A stretch of 64,000 nt of DNA, from contig CP022114.1 in NCBI GenBank assembly GCA_002211745.1, positions 682,001 through 746,000 on the forward strand, given 5' to 3'. Below, one piece after another: positions 33,072 through 42,941 of the stretch (positions are counted from its first letter, which is position 1; every line of letters begins with the position of its first letter). The DNA is from Kluyvera genomosp. 3 (lineage in GTDB: Bacteria; Pseudomonadota; Gammaproteobacteria; Enterobacterales; Enterobacteriaceae). The position numbers were made by a program, and so were the translations under genes. The notes under the pieces were generated by a model. It searched no databases and was not told the origin of the DNA. It worked only from the letters and a program-made list of their open reading frames with translations.

Positions 33072-34886
33072 GTGGCTGAAATATCAAAAATATTGTCATC
33101 ACGTGAAGACGTTACAGCAACGTTGATGACGATGCTGAGCGCTCTCGATAAACAATTTCCCGCTGACGTCGCGCAGTTCTCGCTGGGTAACACCTGTGCG
33201 CACTACAGCACGGATATCGCGGAGATGGAGGGCTTATCGAGAGCGCTTTGGGGCCTGTTCCCGCTGCTGGCGGGCGGGGCGGACGTGCCGTTCAGCGACA
33301 AGTACATCACTGCCATTAAGTTAGGCACCGACCCGCAAAGCCCGTCTTACTGGGGGGAAACCGGGCCCTACGATCAGCGACTGGTCGAAATGGCCGCCTA
33401 CGGCCTGGGGCTGGCGCTGTTGCAGGACAAGCTGACCGCGCATTTCAGCGACGCAGAACTGGCGAATCTGCACCGCTGGTTGAATCAAATCACCGATGCC
33501 CAGATGCCGGACAGCAACTGGAACTACTTCGCGGTGATTGTTCAGTTGGGCTTTAAGCGCGCCGGGCTGCCTTACGATCGGGCGGCGATTGACCGTCGCT
33601 TCAATATGATGGAAGCCTACTATCTTGGCGACGGCTGGTACTCTGATGGTCCCAGCCGCCCGAAGGACTACTATATTTCGATGGCGTTCCATTTCTATGG
33701 CCTGATTTACGCCACTCTTAACGCCAGCGATGACCCGGCCCGCGCGGCTACCTTGCGTGAGCGCGCCAGCCTGTTTGCGAAGGATTTTATCTACATGTCC
33801 GCCGCCGACGGCGCATCGGTGCCGTTTGGCCGCAGCCTGACCTACCGTTTTGCCATGGTGGCTTTCTGGAGCGGCGTGGCGTTTGCTGAACTTGATGTGT
33901 TCTCGCCGGGCGTCGTGAAAGGCATTATCCTGCGTCACCTGCGCTGGTGGTTGGCGCAGCCGATTTTCGATCGCGACGGTATTTTAACGCTTGGCTTCGC
34001 GTACCCGAATCTGGCGATGTGCGAAGACTACAACTCACCGGGCTCGCCGTACTGGGCGCTGAAAGTGTTCCTGATTCTGGCGCTGCCCGCTAATCACGCG
34101 TTCTGGCAGGCTCAAGAGCTGCCGCTGCCGACGTTAGACCCGGTTCACGCCATTGTCCCCGCACAGCAGATTTTGCAACACGATGAAGGTTCGCAGCACG
34201 TGGTGATGCTGACCTCCGGGCAACTGGAGCTGAACAACTACGTTAATACCGAAGCGAAATACACCAAATTTGCCTACTCCACCCGTTTTGGTTTCACCAT
34301 TGAGCGCGGGCGCTACGGTATCAAGCACGCGGCCTGCGACTCCATGCTGCTGCTGTCGGATAACGACAACTACTGGCGTGGGCGTCGAGAGTGCGCCAGC
34401 GTGGAGATGCTGGACGGCGCCATCTACTCCCGCTGGCTACCGTGGCACGACGTGCAGGTCGATACCTGGCTGATTCCTTGCGGCGAATGGCATGTGCGTG
34501 TTCACCGTGTTAATACCGCGCGCCGTCTGCAGACGGTGGAGGGCGGTTTCGCGGTGATGAAGGCCGATGCGGAAATCACTGGGGGCCAAAGCCGCGTTCG
34601 TGCCGCTAATGGTACCAGCGTGGTGGTCGATCTCTCCCCGCACGCGGTGCGCCAGGCTGACTGCGTGATTACGCCGCCAAACAGCAGCGTGATGTTCCCG
34701 GAATGCGCGGCTATCCCAATGCTCTCTGGCGATATCGCCCCCGGCGAGCACTGGCTGTGCTGTGCCGTCGTCGCTAGCGGTGACACCCATGCGCCGTTGC
34801 CGGTACTGCCGATGCTGCATATTGAAAACAATGCGCTAAGCGTCAGGGATAACGTGAGCGGAAAAATAACAAATTTAAGTTTATAA
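33072..34886 (+). CDS. DUF2264 domain protein, large toroid-like, in the uronide island
   Basis: Intact protein of about 604 aa (612 from ATG 33048). I prefer GTG 33072 since AGGAG lies 9 bp before it, while ATG 33048 has no well-placed site. The N-terminal two thirds are helical with many aromatic residues (SNWNYFAVIVQLGFKRAG, DGWYSDGPSRPKDYYISMAFHFYG) and resemble the alpha/alpha-toroid folds of polysaccharide lyases and glycoside hydrolases; the rest looks like beta sandwich. It matches DUF2264 as I remember it. No signal peptide, so cytoplasmic. It precedes the symporter and GH88 genes on the same strand, so action on imported oligosaccharides is a reasonable inference; activity unknown. 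Confidence 0.8.
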   Translation: MAEISKILSSREDVTATLMTMLSALDKQFPADVAQFSLGNTCAHYSTDIAEMEGLSRALWGLFPLLAGGADVPFSDKYITAIKLGTDPQSPSYWGETGPYDQRLVEMAAYGLGLALLQDKLTAHFSDAELANLHRWLNQITDAQMPDSNWNYFAVIVQLGFKRAGLPYDRAAIDRRFNMMEAYYLGDGWYSDGPSRPKDYYISMAFHFYGLIYATLNASDDPARAATLRERASLFAKDFIYMSAADGASVPFGRSLTYRFAMVAFWSGVAFAELDVFSPGVVKGIILRHLRWWLAQPIFDRDGILTLGFAYPNLAMCEDYNSPGSPYWALKVFLILALPANHAFWQAQELPLPTLDPVHAIVPAQQILQHDEGSQHVVMLTSGQLELNNYVNTEAKYTKFAYSTRFGFTIERGRYGIKHAACDSMLLLSDNDNYWRGRRECASVEMLDGAIYSRWLPWHDVQVDTWLIPCGEWHVRVHRVNTARRLQTVEGGFAVMKADAEITGGQSRVRAANGTSVVVDLSPHAVRQADCVITPPNSSVMFPECAAIPMLSGDIAPGEHWLCCAVVASGDTHAPLPVLPMLHIENNALSVRDNVSGKITNLSL

Positions 34887-34982
34887 CCCTCCGGAAAACA
34901 CAATAAACCGGAATATCCCCTCGCCAGCTTTGAATTGTCATGATTCAGAGCTGGCACCCTACAAAGTTTTGTCGAGGACCGT

Positions 34983-36250
34983 ATGGAAAAAATAGCGTCT
35001 CCAAACAGGCTTGAATATTACAAAATAAGTTCGTTTATCTTTTTATATTTCTTTACCTGGTCTGCCAGCATTGGCCTCTTTGCCATTTGGCTTGGGCAAA
35101 AAGCGGAGCTCAGCGGCGCAGTCATTGGCACCGTTTTTGCCGTTAACGGGATATTCTCGGTAATTCTCAAACCGATCTACGGCTATATTCTCGATAAGAT
35201 CGGTATGAGTAAATATCTGCTCTATTTTGTGGTGGTGATGTCCGCCCTGATGGCGCCGTTCTTTATTTATGTTTATCAGCCACTGCTGCTGTCTTACACC
35301 ACCCTCGGGATTATTGTTGGGGCCATTTATCTGAGCTTCGCATGGTATGCCGGTGTGGCGGCTTGTGAATCCTATGCCGATCGTTACAGCCGTCTGAACA
35401 GCATGGAATTCGGTCAAATTCGTATGTGGGGCTCGCTCGGTTGGGCGGTGGCATCCTCGTTCTCCGGGTTGCTGTTTAATATCTCTCCGGCCTACAACTT
35501 TATTCTTGGCAGCGTGGCGTCGCTGGTCATGCTGGTAGTGCTGATTAGCCTGAAAGTGGATACCGAAAGCAGTAACGCCAGCGCGGTAATTTCGAAGGAT
35601 AAGATTGTCCTGAAAGACGTTTATGACCTGCTGAAAAGCAGCAAATTCTGGGCATTCTGCCTGTATGTCGCCGGCGTGGCGTGGATGATGTTTGTTGCTG
35701 AGCAGCAATTCTCGCGCTATTTCGTGACCTTCTTTAGCGATGTCCATGAAGGGAATACGATTTTTGGCCTGCTCGGCACGGTACAGTCCGGCACCGAATT
35801 CGTCATGTATATTTTTATGCCGATGTTCGTTAACTATATCGGTGCGAAACGCGGTCTGTTGATTGTTGGCGCATTAGTTGGCGCACGACTGGTGATTTCA
35901 GGTCTGTGTGATTCTCATCTGCTGATTTCCGTTATTAAGCCGCTGTACGGTCTGGAAATTTGTCTGCTGCTGGTATCGGTCTTTAAATATATTGCTGAGC
36001 ATTTCGATAAACGCGTTAACGCCACCATGTATTTATTAGGCTATCAGGCGATGCTGTATATCGGTAACGTCGTGGTCTCTTCCCGGCAGGATTATTGTAC
36101 GACCGTATCGGTTTTGAAAAGACCTATATGATCATGGGTGGCATTGCGCTGTTATTTACGCTTATCTCCGCATTCACCTTATCCGCCTGTAAACGTCAGA
36201 ATCATCGCCAGCCAGCCCTTGATGTGGCTGAAAATGGTATTTCTAAATAA
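34983..36250 (+). CDS. Oligosaccharide:H+ symporter, MFS, LacY-type (one frameshift)
   Basis: About 422 aa with 12 membrane segments. Its N terminus (YYKISSFIFLYFFTWSAS) and the motifs KPIYGYILDKIG and MEFGQIRMWGSLGWAV resemble LacY, RafB and CscB. One base is missing at CCC 36082-36084; after repair the last segments read SSPAGLLYDRIGFEKTYMIMG and the gene ends at 36250. It should import a di- or oligosaccharide; lying between the DUF2264 and GH88 genes, an unsaturated uronate disaccharide is the best guess. ATG 34983 follows GAGGACCGT. Confidence 0.88.
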
Positions 36251-36275
36251 GCCTTACTGATTGAAGGAACCGAAT

Positions 36276-37464
36276 ATGTTAAACCAAATCGTTGAGGAAA
36301 AATTACGCGAATTCCCGGGTGCTCCCGTTAATCTGCAAACGTTTAACGATGAGCTGTGCTCGGCGCGTAGCCATGTCCTTAAGCTGATTAGCCGTCATTT
36401 AACGGATTTCGGTGATAAATTCCCTGGCGAGGCCTGCGTTAAAGGTTATTACCCGTTAACCGAAAACGTTGAATGGACCACCAGCTTCTGGACCGGCCAG
36501 CTCTGGCTGGCGTGGGAAATGACCGGTGATGAGAAGTATCGGGCGTTGGCGGAAAAACACGTGCGTTCATTCGGCCTGCGCATTGCCGGGCGTCATGACA
36601 CCAATACCCACGATCTGGGCTTCCTGTATACGCTCTCCTGCGTATCGGCGTGGCGCCTGACCGGCAATCGCGACGCGCGCGGTTTTTCCCTGCAGGCGGC
36701 GGAAGCGCTGCTCGAACGTTTCCACCGCAAAGCAGAAATCATTCAGGCCTGGGGCGTGTTGACCGATCCGGAGCAGGCCGGGCGCATGATTATCGACTGC
36801 ACCATGAACCTGCCGCTGCTGTACTGGGCGACGGAGCAGACCGGCGACCCGCGCTTTGCCGATGCGGCCCGCGCGCATGTGCGTCAGTCGGCGAAGTACC
36901 TGGTGCGTGAAGATGCTTCGACCTACCACACTTACTACATGGACGTGCAGACTGGCGAACCGCGCTTTGGCAAAACGCAGCAGGGTTACGCTGACGACTC
37001 CTGCTGGTCGCGCGGTCAGGCGTGGGGTATCTACGGCTTTATGCTGAGTTTCCTCTACACCGGCGATAAGGAACTGATTAGCTTGTCGAAAAAGCTGGCG
37101 AACTACTTCCTTAACCGTTTACCGGAAGATGCGATCTGTCACTGGGATCTGGCGCTTGTCGGCACCGATGCGCTGCGTGATTCATCGTCGGCGGCGATTG
37201 CGGTATGCGGCCTGCTGGAGCTGGTGAAGCATCTGCCGACCACCGATCCGGATCGTGAGCGCTACCAGCAGTGGGCGATGGCATCATGTCATCGCTGTCA
37301 AAAAACTATCTGATGGGGCTGGATGAGCCGGGTACCGGCGTGCTGAAGCATTCGGTGTATCACTTCGCCAGCGATAAAGGCGTGGATGAGTGCTGTAGCT
37401 GGGGGATTACTTCTATGTGGAAGCGCTGGTGCGTATGACGCAGAGCTGGAAGTTGTACTGGTAA
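36276..37464 (+). CDS. Unsaturated glucuronyl hydrolase, GH88 family (two frameshifts)
   Basis: GH88 enzymes hydrate and release 4,5-unsaturated uronic acids from the ends of lyase-made oligosaccharides. The protein of about 396 aa has the catalytic pair: Asp113 in HDTNTHDLGFL and Asp174 in MIIDCTMNLPLL. Their spacing of 61 residues equals that of Asp88 and Asp149 in Bacillus UGL as I recall. Other family marks are WTTSFWTGQLWLAWE and QGYADDSCWSRGQAWGIYG. Breaks at GG 37280-37281 and GGGGG 37401-37405 affect only the C terminus (after repair MGIMSSLSKNY, then CCSWGDYFYVEALVRM). No signal peptide, so it acts in the cytoplasm. Start ATG 36276 follows AAGGAACC. Confidence 0.92.
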
Positions 37465-37473
37465 TATAAAAAG

Positions 37474-37511
37474 GTAGCCCGGACGAGGCGCGTTTGCGCC
37501 GACTCCGGGCG
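37474..37511. repeat. REP-like palindrome
   Basis: GTAGCCCGGACGAGGCGCGTTT...GCGCCGACTCCGGGC, a Klebsiella/Enterobacter-type REP unit between the convergent GH88 and LysR genes. Confidence 0.8.
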
Positions 37512-37538
37512 CTCCTCGACTTTCGTCCTCGGTTTTAA

Positions 37539-38404
37539 TCAGCTCACCGCTATTTTTAAAAACGCATCCCGTAACGTATTGCTGACGCGGGGTTCCACGC
37601 CATACCGATATCCAGTGCTTTTGCCTGCCAGGTAGATTTAAGGTGCTTACCCCGGCGGGAAGAAAACGCTTCACGCTGGCGGGTAAAAATGCCACGCCAT
37701 TCCTTCCTGCGATAAGTGCCAATAGCGCAGGTATATCATCAGCGGCTGCGGTGAGATTCGCGCTCAGATGGTAATCCTGTAACAATGCGCGCGTTTGCTG
37801 TGCAAGGCAGGGCTAATATCGGGGTTAATTTCGAGTACCGGGTGTGAGCGTAGTAAGCCCTGAATATCATTTTCAGCCGCTATTGTCTCTGTCGGACGGC
37901 GAGAATAAGCCGTTCTTCAGTTAACGTTTTGGCGGCTAACGTCGCGGGTACCGGCAGGCGGAGAAAGCCAGCTTCTAGCTTGCCTTCCAGCAGCATACTT
38001 ATCTGGACGCTAGAGGGAAGGTGATTTACGGTGACATGGCAGTCAGGGAATTTTTGTTGGAATAACCTTATCCATTCGGGAACGTTATGAAATGAAGATA
38101 TTCCAATGCCGACTGTTAGCTTATTCTCTGTTTGATTATTGATATTTTTGGCGAAATTAATAAAGTCGGTATGTAAGTTTAATAGTTCATGGGTTCTGGA
38201 AAGCAGTTTTTCGCCAACCTCTGTTATTCTGGCACCATGACGATCGCGCTGGAAAAGCGTTTCACCGACGATCAGTTCTAATGTTTTAATCTGTTTTGAT
38301 AAGGCGGGTTGCGTTAAATAAAGTACCTCTGCCGCTTTATGATAACTTCCTTTTTCCGCAAGTACGACAAATGCACGTAACAGCTTAACATCGATTCCTT
38401 TCAT
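37539..38404 (-). CDS. LysR-family transcriptional regulator (about four frameshifts)
   Basis: The N-terminal winged HTH is clear (VKLLRAFVVLAEKGSYHKAA, LTQPALSKQIKTLE, GETLFQRDRHG), followed by the substrate-binding domain (NKLTVGIGISSFHNVPEW). Breaks lie near 37893, 37803, and twice at 37589-37596; with one base each the frame reads through SPALAQQTRALLQDYHLS and ends with NTLRDAFLKIAVS, about 289 aa. The number of lesions is the highest per length in the window, so a true pseudogene cannot be wholly excluded, although every piece fits. It is divergent from the HAD phosphatase gene and convergent with GH88, so it may regulate either. Confidence 0.8.
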
Positions 38405-38508
38405 TTATCACACCCTATACAGAATGGAATTATACATTATTACGCTACCCGTTTATGGTCATTGTAACGATTTTTTTCGGCAATCACGATGAGAGAGCGA
38501 TAAATATT

Positions 38509-39216
38509 ATGACAATGATGGCGGCGGTTTTGTTTGATATGGATGGCGTCCTTATTGATTCCAATGCAGTTATTGAACGCGCCTGGCGGGAAGCCGCGAG
38601 CCGGTACGGGAAAATTATTACAGATGATGAGATTGTTAAACATATTCATGGTCAGCCTGGGCCGCACACTATCCAGGCGCTTTTCAGCGATCTCCCTTTG
38701 GCCGAACAACAAAAAGCGCAGCAGTATATTATTCATGCTGAAAATACGGCTGATTACGATCCTCTTCCCGGCGTCGCGGCATTGATTACCGCCCTGGATG
38801 CCGCGGGCGTTGACGTCGGTATTGTGACCAGCGGCTGGCGGGAAAAAATAGATCGTGTCACGGCAATGCTTGGGGTGGCGGACTGTATTTCTGTGATCGT
38901 TGAACGCGATGACGTTTCACGGGGCAAACCTTATCCGGATCCCTATCTGCTGGCGGCAGAGCGGTTGGCCATTCCTGCCGGGAAAACCCTCGTGTTTGAG
39001 GATTCCCGTAGCGGCATTACCGCTGCGGTTTCCGCTGGCGCATACTGCGTGGGGATTGGTGGCCTGGAACTTATCGGCTACGGCGCGAAATTGAGTATTC
39101 CTGATTTCACCGGCGTTGCCGTGATGGAGCGAGGGGATAATAGCGTGGAGATATTATTTGGCCCAGAGCATGTTCTGCGCCTGGCGAAATCACGTAGCCC
39201 GCACGAGGCGGGTTAA
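38509..39216 (+). CDS. HAD-IA hydrolase, beta-phosphoglucomutase / sugar-phosphatase-like
   Basis: Intact 235-aa protein from ATG 38509. HAD motifs: DMDGVLIDSN (nucleophile Asp), TSGWREK (Ser/Thr motif II), GKPYPDPYL (motif III Lys), and VFEDSRSGI (motif IV acidic pair). The alpha-helical cap between motifs I and II is of the beta-phosphoglucomutase type. Substrate unknown; a sugar phosphate is likely. The last residues (KSRSPHEAG) are encoded by the left half of a REP element, so the natural C terminus may be slightly shorter or altered. Divergent from LysR with a 104-bp spacer. Confidence 0.88.
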   Translation: MTMMAAVLFDMDGVLIDSNAVIERAWREAASRYGKIITDDEIVKHIHGQPGPHTIQALFSDLPLAEQQKAQQYIIHAENTADYDPLPGVAALITALDAAGVDVGIVTSGWREKIDRVTAMLGVADCISVIVERDDVSRGKPYPDPYLLAAERLAIPAGKTLVFEDSRSGITAAVSAGAYCVGIGGLELIGYGAKLSIPDFTGVAVMERGDNSVEILFGPEHVLRLAKSRSPHEAG

Positions 39217-39271
39217 CGCCGACTCCGGGCTACGTCGATTCCACAGGCCGGGTAAGCAAGCGCTACCCGGC
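39193..39271. repeat. Two REP-like palindromes
   Basis: CGTAGCCCGCACGAGGCGGG...CGCCGACTCCGGGCTACG (39193-39234) followed by GCCGGGTAAGCAAGCGCTACCCGGC (39247-39271), between the HAD gene and convergent ygiN. The first overlaps the HAD stop. Confidence 0.8.
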
Positions 39272-39289
39272 AAATCACGGAACCGAAAC

Positions 39290-39604
39290 TTAGACGCCCG
39301 GCTGCAGAATACGAATGCTGGTATCCAGCACGTCGCCTTTCACCGCCTCACCCCAGGCTTTCATGTGCGGGGTTTGCAGGTGTGCTTCAAGGTGCGCCAC
39401 GCTTTCCCACATTTCGACCATCACGATCGAGTCCGGCGCGGTCGTCTGGAAGCTGACGCCTGCAGCGTGGTCTACCATTGGCGCATAGCCGTGGCAGCCG
39501 TCTTCTTTCAGGACGGTCGGGATAATTTTCGCGAACTGATCCAGTACCGCCTGACGGTGGTGTTGGCCGGGACGGGTACGGATTTCAGCAATAACTGTCA
39601 ACAT
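39290..39604 (-). CDS. ygiN: Quinol monooxygenase YgiN
   Basis: Intact 104-aa ABM-domain protein (MLTVIAEIRTRPGQHHRQAV). E. coli YgiN oxidises menadiol and is thought to form a redox cycle with MdaB. Conserved residues include the VEMWESVAHLEAHLQTPH helix with its His residues. It is 30 bp downstream of mdaB on the same strand, so the pair is an operon. Confidence 0.95.
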   Translation of the reverse strand: MLTVIAEIRTRPGQHHRQAVLDQFAKIIPTVLKEDGCHGYAPMVDHAAGVSFQTTAPDSIVMVEMWESVAHLEAHLQTPHMKAWGEAVKGDVLDTSIRILQPGV

Positions 39605-39634
39605 GATTAACTCCTTCTAATTCCTGACTAACAG

Positions 39635-40216
39635 TTAACCAAAAATTTTCCCAAGATGCTCGCGATATTCTGCAACGTAGCGCGGAATGTCCGGCATTTT
39701 AATCACGTCGTTGGCGATAAAGGTTGGCAGTGCTTCCATTCCCAGGAACTGGTTGGCTTTGTGGAACGGCAGATACACGCCGTCAACGCCCACGCCGTGG
39801 AAGAACTGGTCTTTATCAGTAAAGGCTTCCATCGGTGCGTTCCAGGTCAGGGACAGCATGTAGGTTTTGCCCTGAATCAGGCCGCCAGAGCCGTATTTTT
39901 TGCTCGCGTCGGAGCGGGTGCGGCCATCGCTGGCGTACAGGGAGCCGTGACCTTCGGTGAAGACGTCATCGATGTATTTTTTCACGGTCCACGGTGCGCC
40001 CATCCACCAGCCCGGCATCTGCCAGATGACGGAGTCCGCCCACAGGAAGTTCTGCACTTCGGCTTTCACATCGTAGTCGCCGTCGGCGCGAACCACTTTA
40101 ACATCATGCCCGAGGTCGCGCAGGAAGGTTTCCGCGACTTCGGTCAGGGTGTCATTCAGTTGGCCGTTAGAGTGGCCGAATTTTTTCGCGCCGTTAACAA
40201 TCAGGATGTTGCTCAT
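39635..40216 (-). CDS. mdaB: NADPH:quinone reductase MdaB (flavodoxin-fold)
   Basis: Intact 193-aa flavoprotein that reduces quinones by two electrons (modulator of drug activity B). Flavodoxin-like start MSNILIVNGAKKFGHSNGQLN; WQMPGWWMGAPWTVKKYIDDVF and the GLIQGKTYMLSLTWNAP strand hold FAD- and substrate-binding residues. Upstream are qseB-qseC, as in E. coli, except that ygiZ is absent. Confidence 0.96.
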   Translation of the reverse strand: MSNILIVNGAKKFGHSNGQLNDTLTEVAETFLRDLGHDVKVVRADGDYDVKAEVQNFLWADSVIWQMPGWWMGAPWTVKKYIDDVFTEGHGSLYASDGRTRSDASKKYGSGGLIQGKTYMLSLTWNAPMEAFTDKDQFFHGVGVDGVYLPFHKANQFLGMEALPTFIANDVIKMPDIPRYVAEYREHLGKIFG

Positions 40217-40322
40217 TATATGTCCTCAATAAAATGCCTTTGTCAGTCATGATACCCGGCAACTTGCTGCGGTTAAATGTGCAAAATGTGCAAAGTCTTT
40301 TGCTGAAATAGCAATAATTGCT

Positions 40323-41671
40323 TCACCCGCGAATATCGACCTGGAAACCGCCATCGGGCACATTACTGAAAGTAACGGACATATGATGTAATGCTGCAAT
40401 GCGCTGCACGATAGACAGCCCCAGGCCGCTGCCGGTGGCATCCTGGCCCGGTGGGCGATAGAAACGTTCACCGATGCGCGCCAGCGCCTCCGGGCTGATC
40501 CCCGGCCCGTTGTCGCGCACGCTAAACCCGTCAGGAGTCAGCGTCACGTCGACCACGCTGCCTGCCGGGCTGTAGCGCACGGCATTATCCAGAAGGTTAC
40601 GCACCAGCAGCCCCAGCAGCAGCGGTTGCGCCGTCCGGGTGACCGACTGGGCATTGAGATGCAGCCGCACTTCGATACCTGCTTTTTGCGCCGTGTGGTA
40701 GATGTCCATGACTGAAGATTGCAGCAGCTCGTCCAACGCGACGCTCTGCACGTCCGCCAGCTGTTCAAGCGAATCCAGGCGTGAGAGGGTAAGCAGCTGT
40801 TCCACCAGGCGGGTGGCGCGGTCAATACCCTCGTGCAGCTGCAACAGCGCTTTGCGCTGGCTTTCGGGGTCGTCTTGCGACATCTGCGCCACTTCGGCCT
40901 GCACCCGCAGCGCCGTTAAGGGCTGCGCAGCTCATGGGCGGCGTCAGAGGTAAAGCGCCGCTCGCGGGTCATCATGTCGTGGGTACGGCGAAACAGCTGG
41001 TTGAGGGCGTCCAGCAGCGGGCGAACTTCGGTTGGCACGCCGTCGGTGCTCAACGGCTCACTGGCATCCGGGTCGCGCTGGCGCAGCGTGCGGGTCAGCT
41101 TTTTCAACGGCGCCAACTCGCGGCTCAGCAGCACGATCAGCAGCAAAAACATCACCGGCAGCGCGATTAGCCACGGCGTCAACTGGCTGGTAATGATATC
41201 CAGCGCCATCTCGCGGCGGTAATCCCACTCCTGGCCGACAACGATGCGATACTTTTTATCGGCGGTGGTCAGCCAAAGAAAACGCCAGGGGTCATCGTCA
41301 TTGTTGAGTTGCCCGTCATCGAAACCATCCCGCCGATAGTGATAGGGAATGTCCGGGCCATTTTCGCCGTCGTGTAGCACCATTTTGCCGTCAGCGGTGT
41401 AGATGGCGAAGGCCAGTACATCGTCATCCAGGTGACCGTGTTTCACCTTTTTCGGCGTGCGGATCCACTGACGTGAAGTCGACAGGTCGGTAAAATCCAT
41501 GGCGCTGATGCGTTTGGCAAATAACATCTGCTGGGTGTCGAAAAGCTCATCCAGCTTTTTGGTGGTTTGCTTCCAGGCGATGGCGCTGGCGAAACACCAG
41601 GTGATGGCGGCAAGCAGCATAAACAGCAGCGTCAGACGGACGCGCAGGCTAAGGTGGCGGATCAGATTCAT
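40323..41671 (-). CDS. qseC: Sensor histidine kinase QseC (one frameshift)
   Basis: Two-component kinase reported to sense autoinducer-3 and catecholamines. Two membrane helices (near residues 12-32 and 160-180) flank a periplasmic domain. The H box is [18 protein letters not shown] box [13 protein letters not shown], then DNGPGIS and [13 protein letters not shown]. The frame breaks at GGG 40920-40922, exactly after HELRSP; repair gives 449 aa, the E. coli length. Its start overlaps the qseB stop (ATGA). Confidence 0.95.
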
Positions 41672-42327
41672 TGGTCACCCAGGGTGTAGCCGATACCGTG
41701 AACGGTACGGATAAAGTGGCTGCCAAGTTTGCGGCGCAGATGGTGAACATGGACCTCAACGGCGTTGCTGGTGACCTCTTCATCCCAGCTGTAGAGCTTC
41801 TCCTCAATCAACTTGCGCGGCAGCACACGCCCGGCGTTACGCAGCAGCAGTTCCAGCAGCGCGAACTCTTTGGGTTTGAGCGCCAGCGCTTCGCCCTTTA
41901 AGGTGGCGGTCAAACTGCCGGGATCCAACTCGACGTCGCCGTGACGTAATACGCTGCTGGGCTGCCCATGAGCGCGACGAATCAGCGCTTCCAGCCTGGC
42001 GGCGACTTCAATCAGGGCAAAGGGCTTACAGAGATAATCGTCGGCGCCGAGGCGCAACCCTTCCACGCGCTGGCTAAGCGCATCGCGAGCGGTGAGGATC
42101 AGTACCGGTTCGCGGCGAGATTTTTCACGCCATTCGCGCAAAATATCCAGCCCATCAATGCCCGGCAGCGTCAGATCGAGGATCACGGCATCGTAAGGCG
42201 CCGTATAGAGCGCGGTTTTCCCTTCTTCTCCGCGAGTGAACCAATCAATGGTGAAGCCCATTTTCCCCAACCCGGTTTTGATGCCATCGCCGATAAGCTT
42301 GTCATCTTCCACCAATAAAATACGCAT
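41668..42327 (-). CDS. qseB: Response regulator QseB, OmpR family
   Basis: Intact 219-aa regulator from ATG 42327 ([15 protein letters not shown]). Receiver Asp51 in [14 protein letters not shown] and Lys in [12 protein letters not shown]; the C-terminal winged helix ends [11 protein letters not shown]. An upstream extension of 11 codons ([11 protein letters not shown]) covers the ribosome site, so I reject it. A PmrA/QseB-type box lies 85 bp upstream, shared with ygiW. Confidence 0.96.
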   Translation of the reverse strand: MRILLVEDDKLIGDGIKTGLGKMGFTIDWFTRGEEGKTALYTAPYDAVILDLTLPGIDGLDILREWREKSRREPVLILTARDALSQRVEGLRLGADDYLCKPFALIEVAARLEALIRRAHGQPSSVLRHGDVELDPGSLTATLKGEALALKPKEFALLELLLRNAGRVLPRKLIEEKLYSWDEEVTSNAVEVHVHHLRRKLGSHFIRTVHGIGYTLGDQ

Positions 42328-42411
42328 CTCTTGCTCCTTGCCGACCCTCTGACATGCCAAGTAAACCGCGCCTTTACCGCCGCTGTACAGCGAAAAAAAA
42401 TCTTTTTTCCG

Positions 42412-42428
42412 CTTAAGAAGTTGTTAAG
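42412..42428. promoter_or_regulatory. PmrA/QseB-type operator between qseB and ygiW
   Basis: CTTAAG AAGTT GTTAAG: two direct hexamers spaced by 5 bp, fitting the YTTAAK-N5-YTTAAK pattern of PmrA (BasR) and QseB sites. It lies in the divergent promoter region, 50 bp before ygiW. Confidence 0.65.
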
Positions 42429-42477
42429 AATTGGTCTGTGTAATAGGTGGTATAGCCAATAACAAGGAGACATTATC

Positions 42478-42872
42478 ATGAAGAAACTTGCTGCTTTCGC
42501 CGCTATTCTGGCACTGGCATCCGCACCGGCCTTCGCCGCTAACCAGGGCGGTTTTTCCGGCCCTTCCAGCACCACGACGACGCAAACCGGCGGCTTTACC
42601 GGCCTAGCGGAACGGTAACCACCGCGGCAAATGCGAAATCAATGCGTGATGATACCTGGGTGACGCTGCGCGGTAATATCACCGAGCGTGTTTCCGACGA
42701 TCTGTATATCTTTAAAGATTCCAGCGGCACCATCAATGTCGATATTGACCACAAACGCTGGAACGGCCAGACCATCTCTCCGAAGGACCTGGTGGAAATT
42801 CAGGGTGAAGTGGATAAAGACTGGAACTCTGTCGAAGTCGATGTGAAGCAAATTCGTAAAGTGAATCCGTAA
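42478..42872 (+). CDS. ygiW: Periplasmic OB-fold stress protein YgiW (one frameshift)
   Basis: BOF-family protein; the signal peptide MKKLAAFAAILALASAPAFA is followed by a mature OB-fold domain (DTWVTLRGNITERVSDDLYIF ... VEIQGEVDKDW). E. coli YgiW is linked to stress tolerance, and Salmonella and Actinobacillus homologues are linked to QseBC/PmrAB signalling. One C is missing at CC 42603-42604 (GGFTGPSGTVTTA after repair); total 131 aa. Divergent from qseBC with a shared operator. Confidence 0.93.
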
Positions 42873-42941
42873 TCCACACAGCGCAAGATCGGTCAGGATT
42901 CACCGCCGCCGGTGGGCAGAATAGGCCACAAGGAGGCAGTG

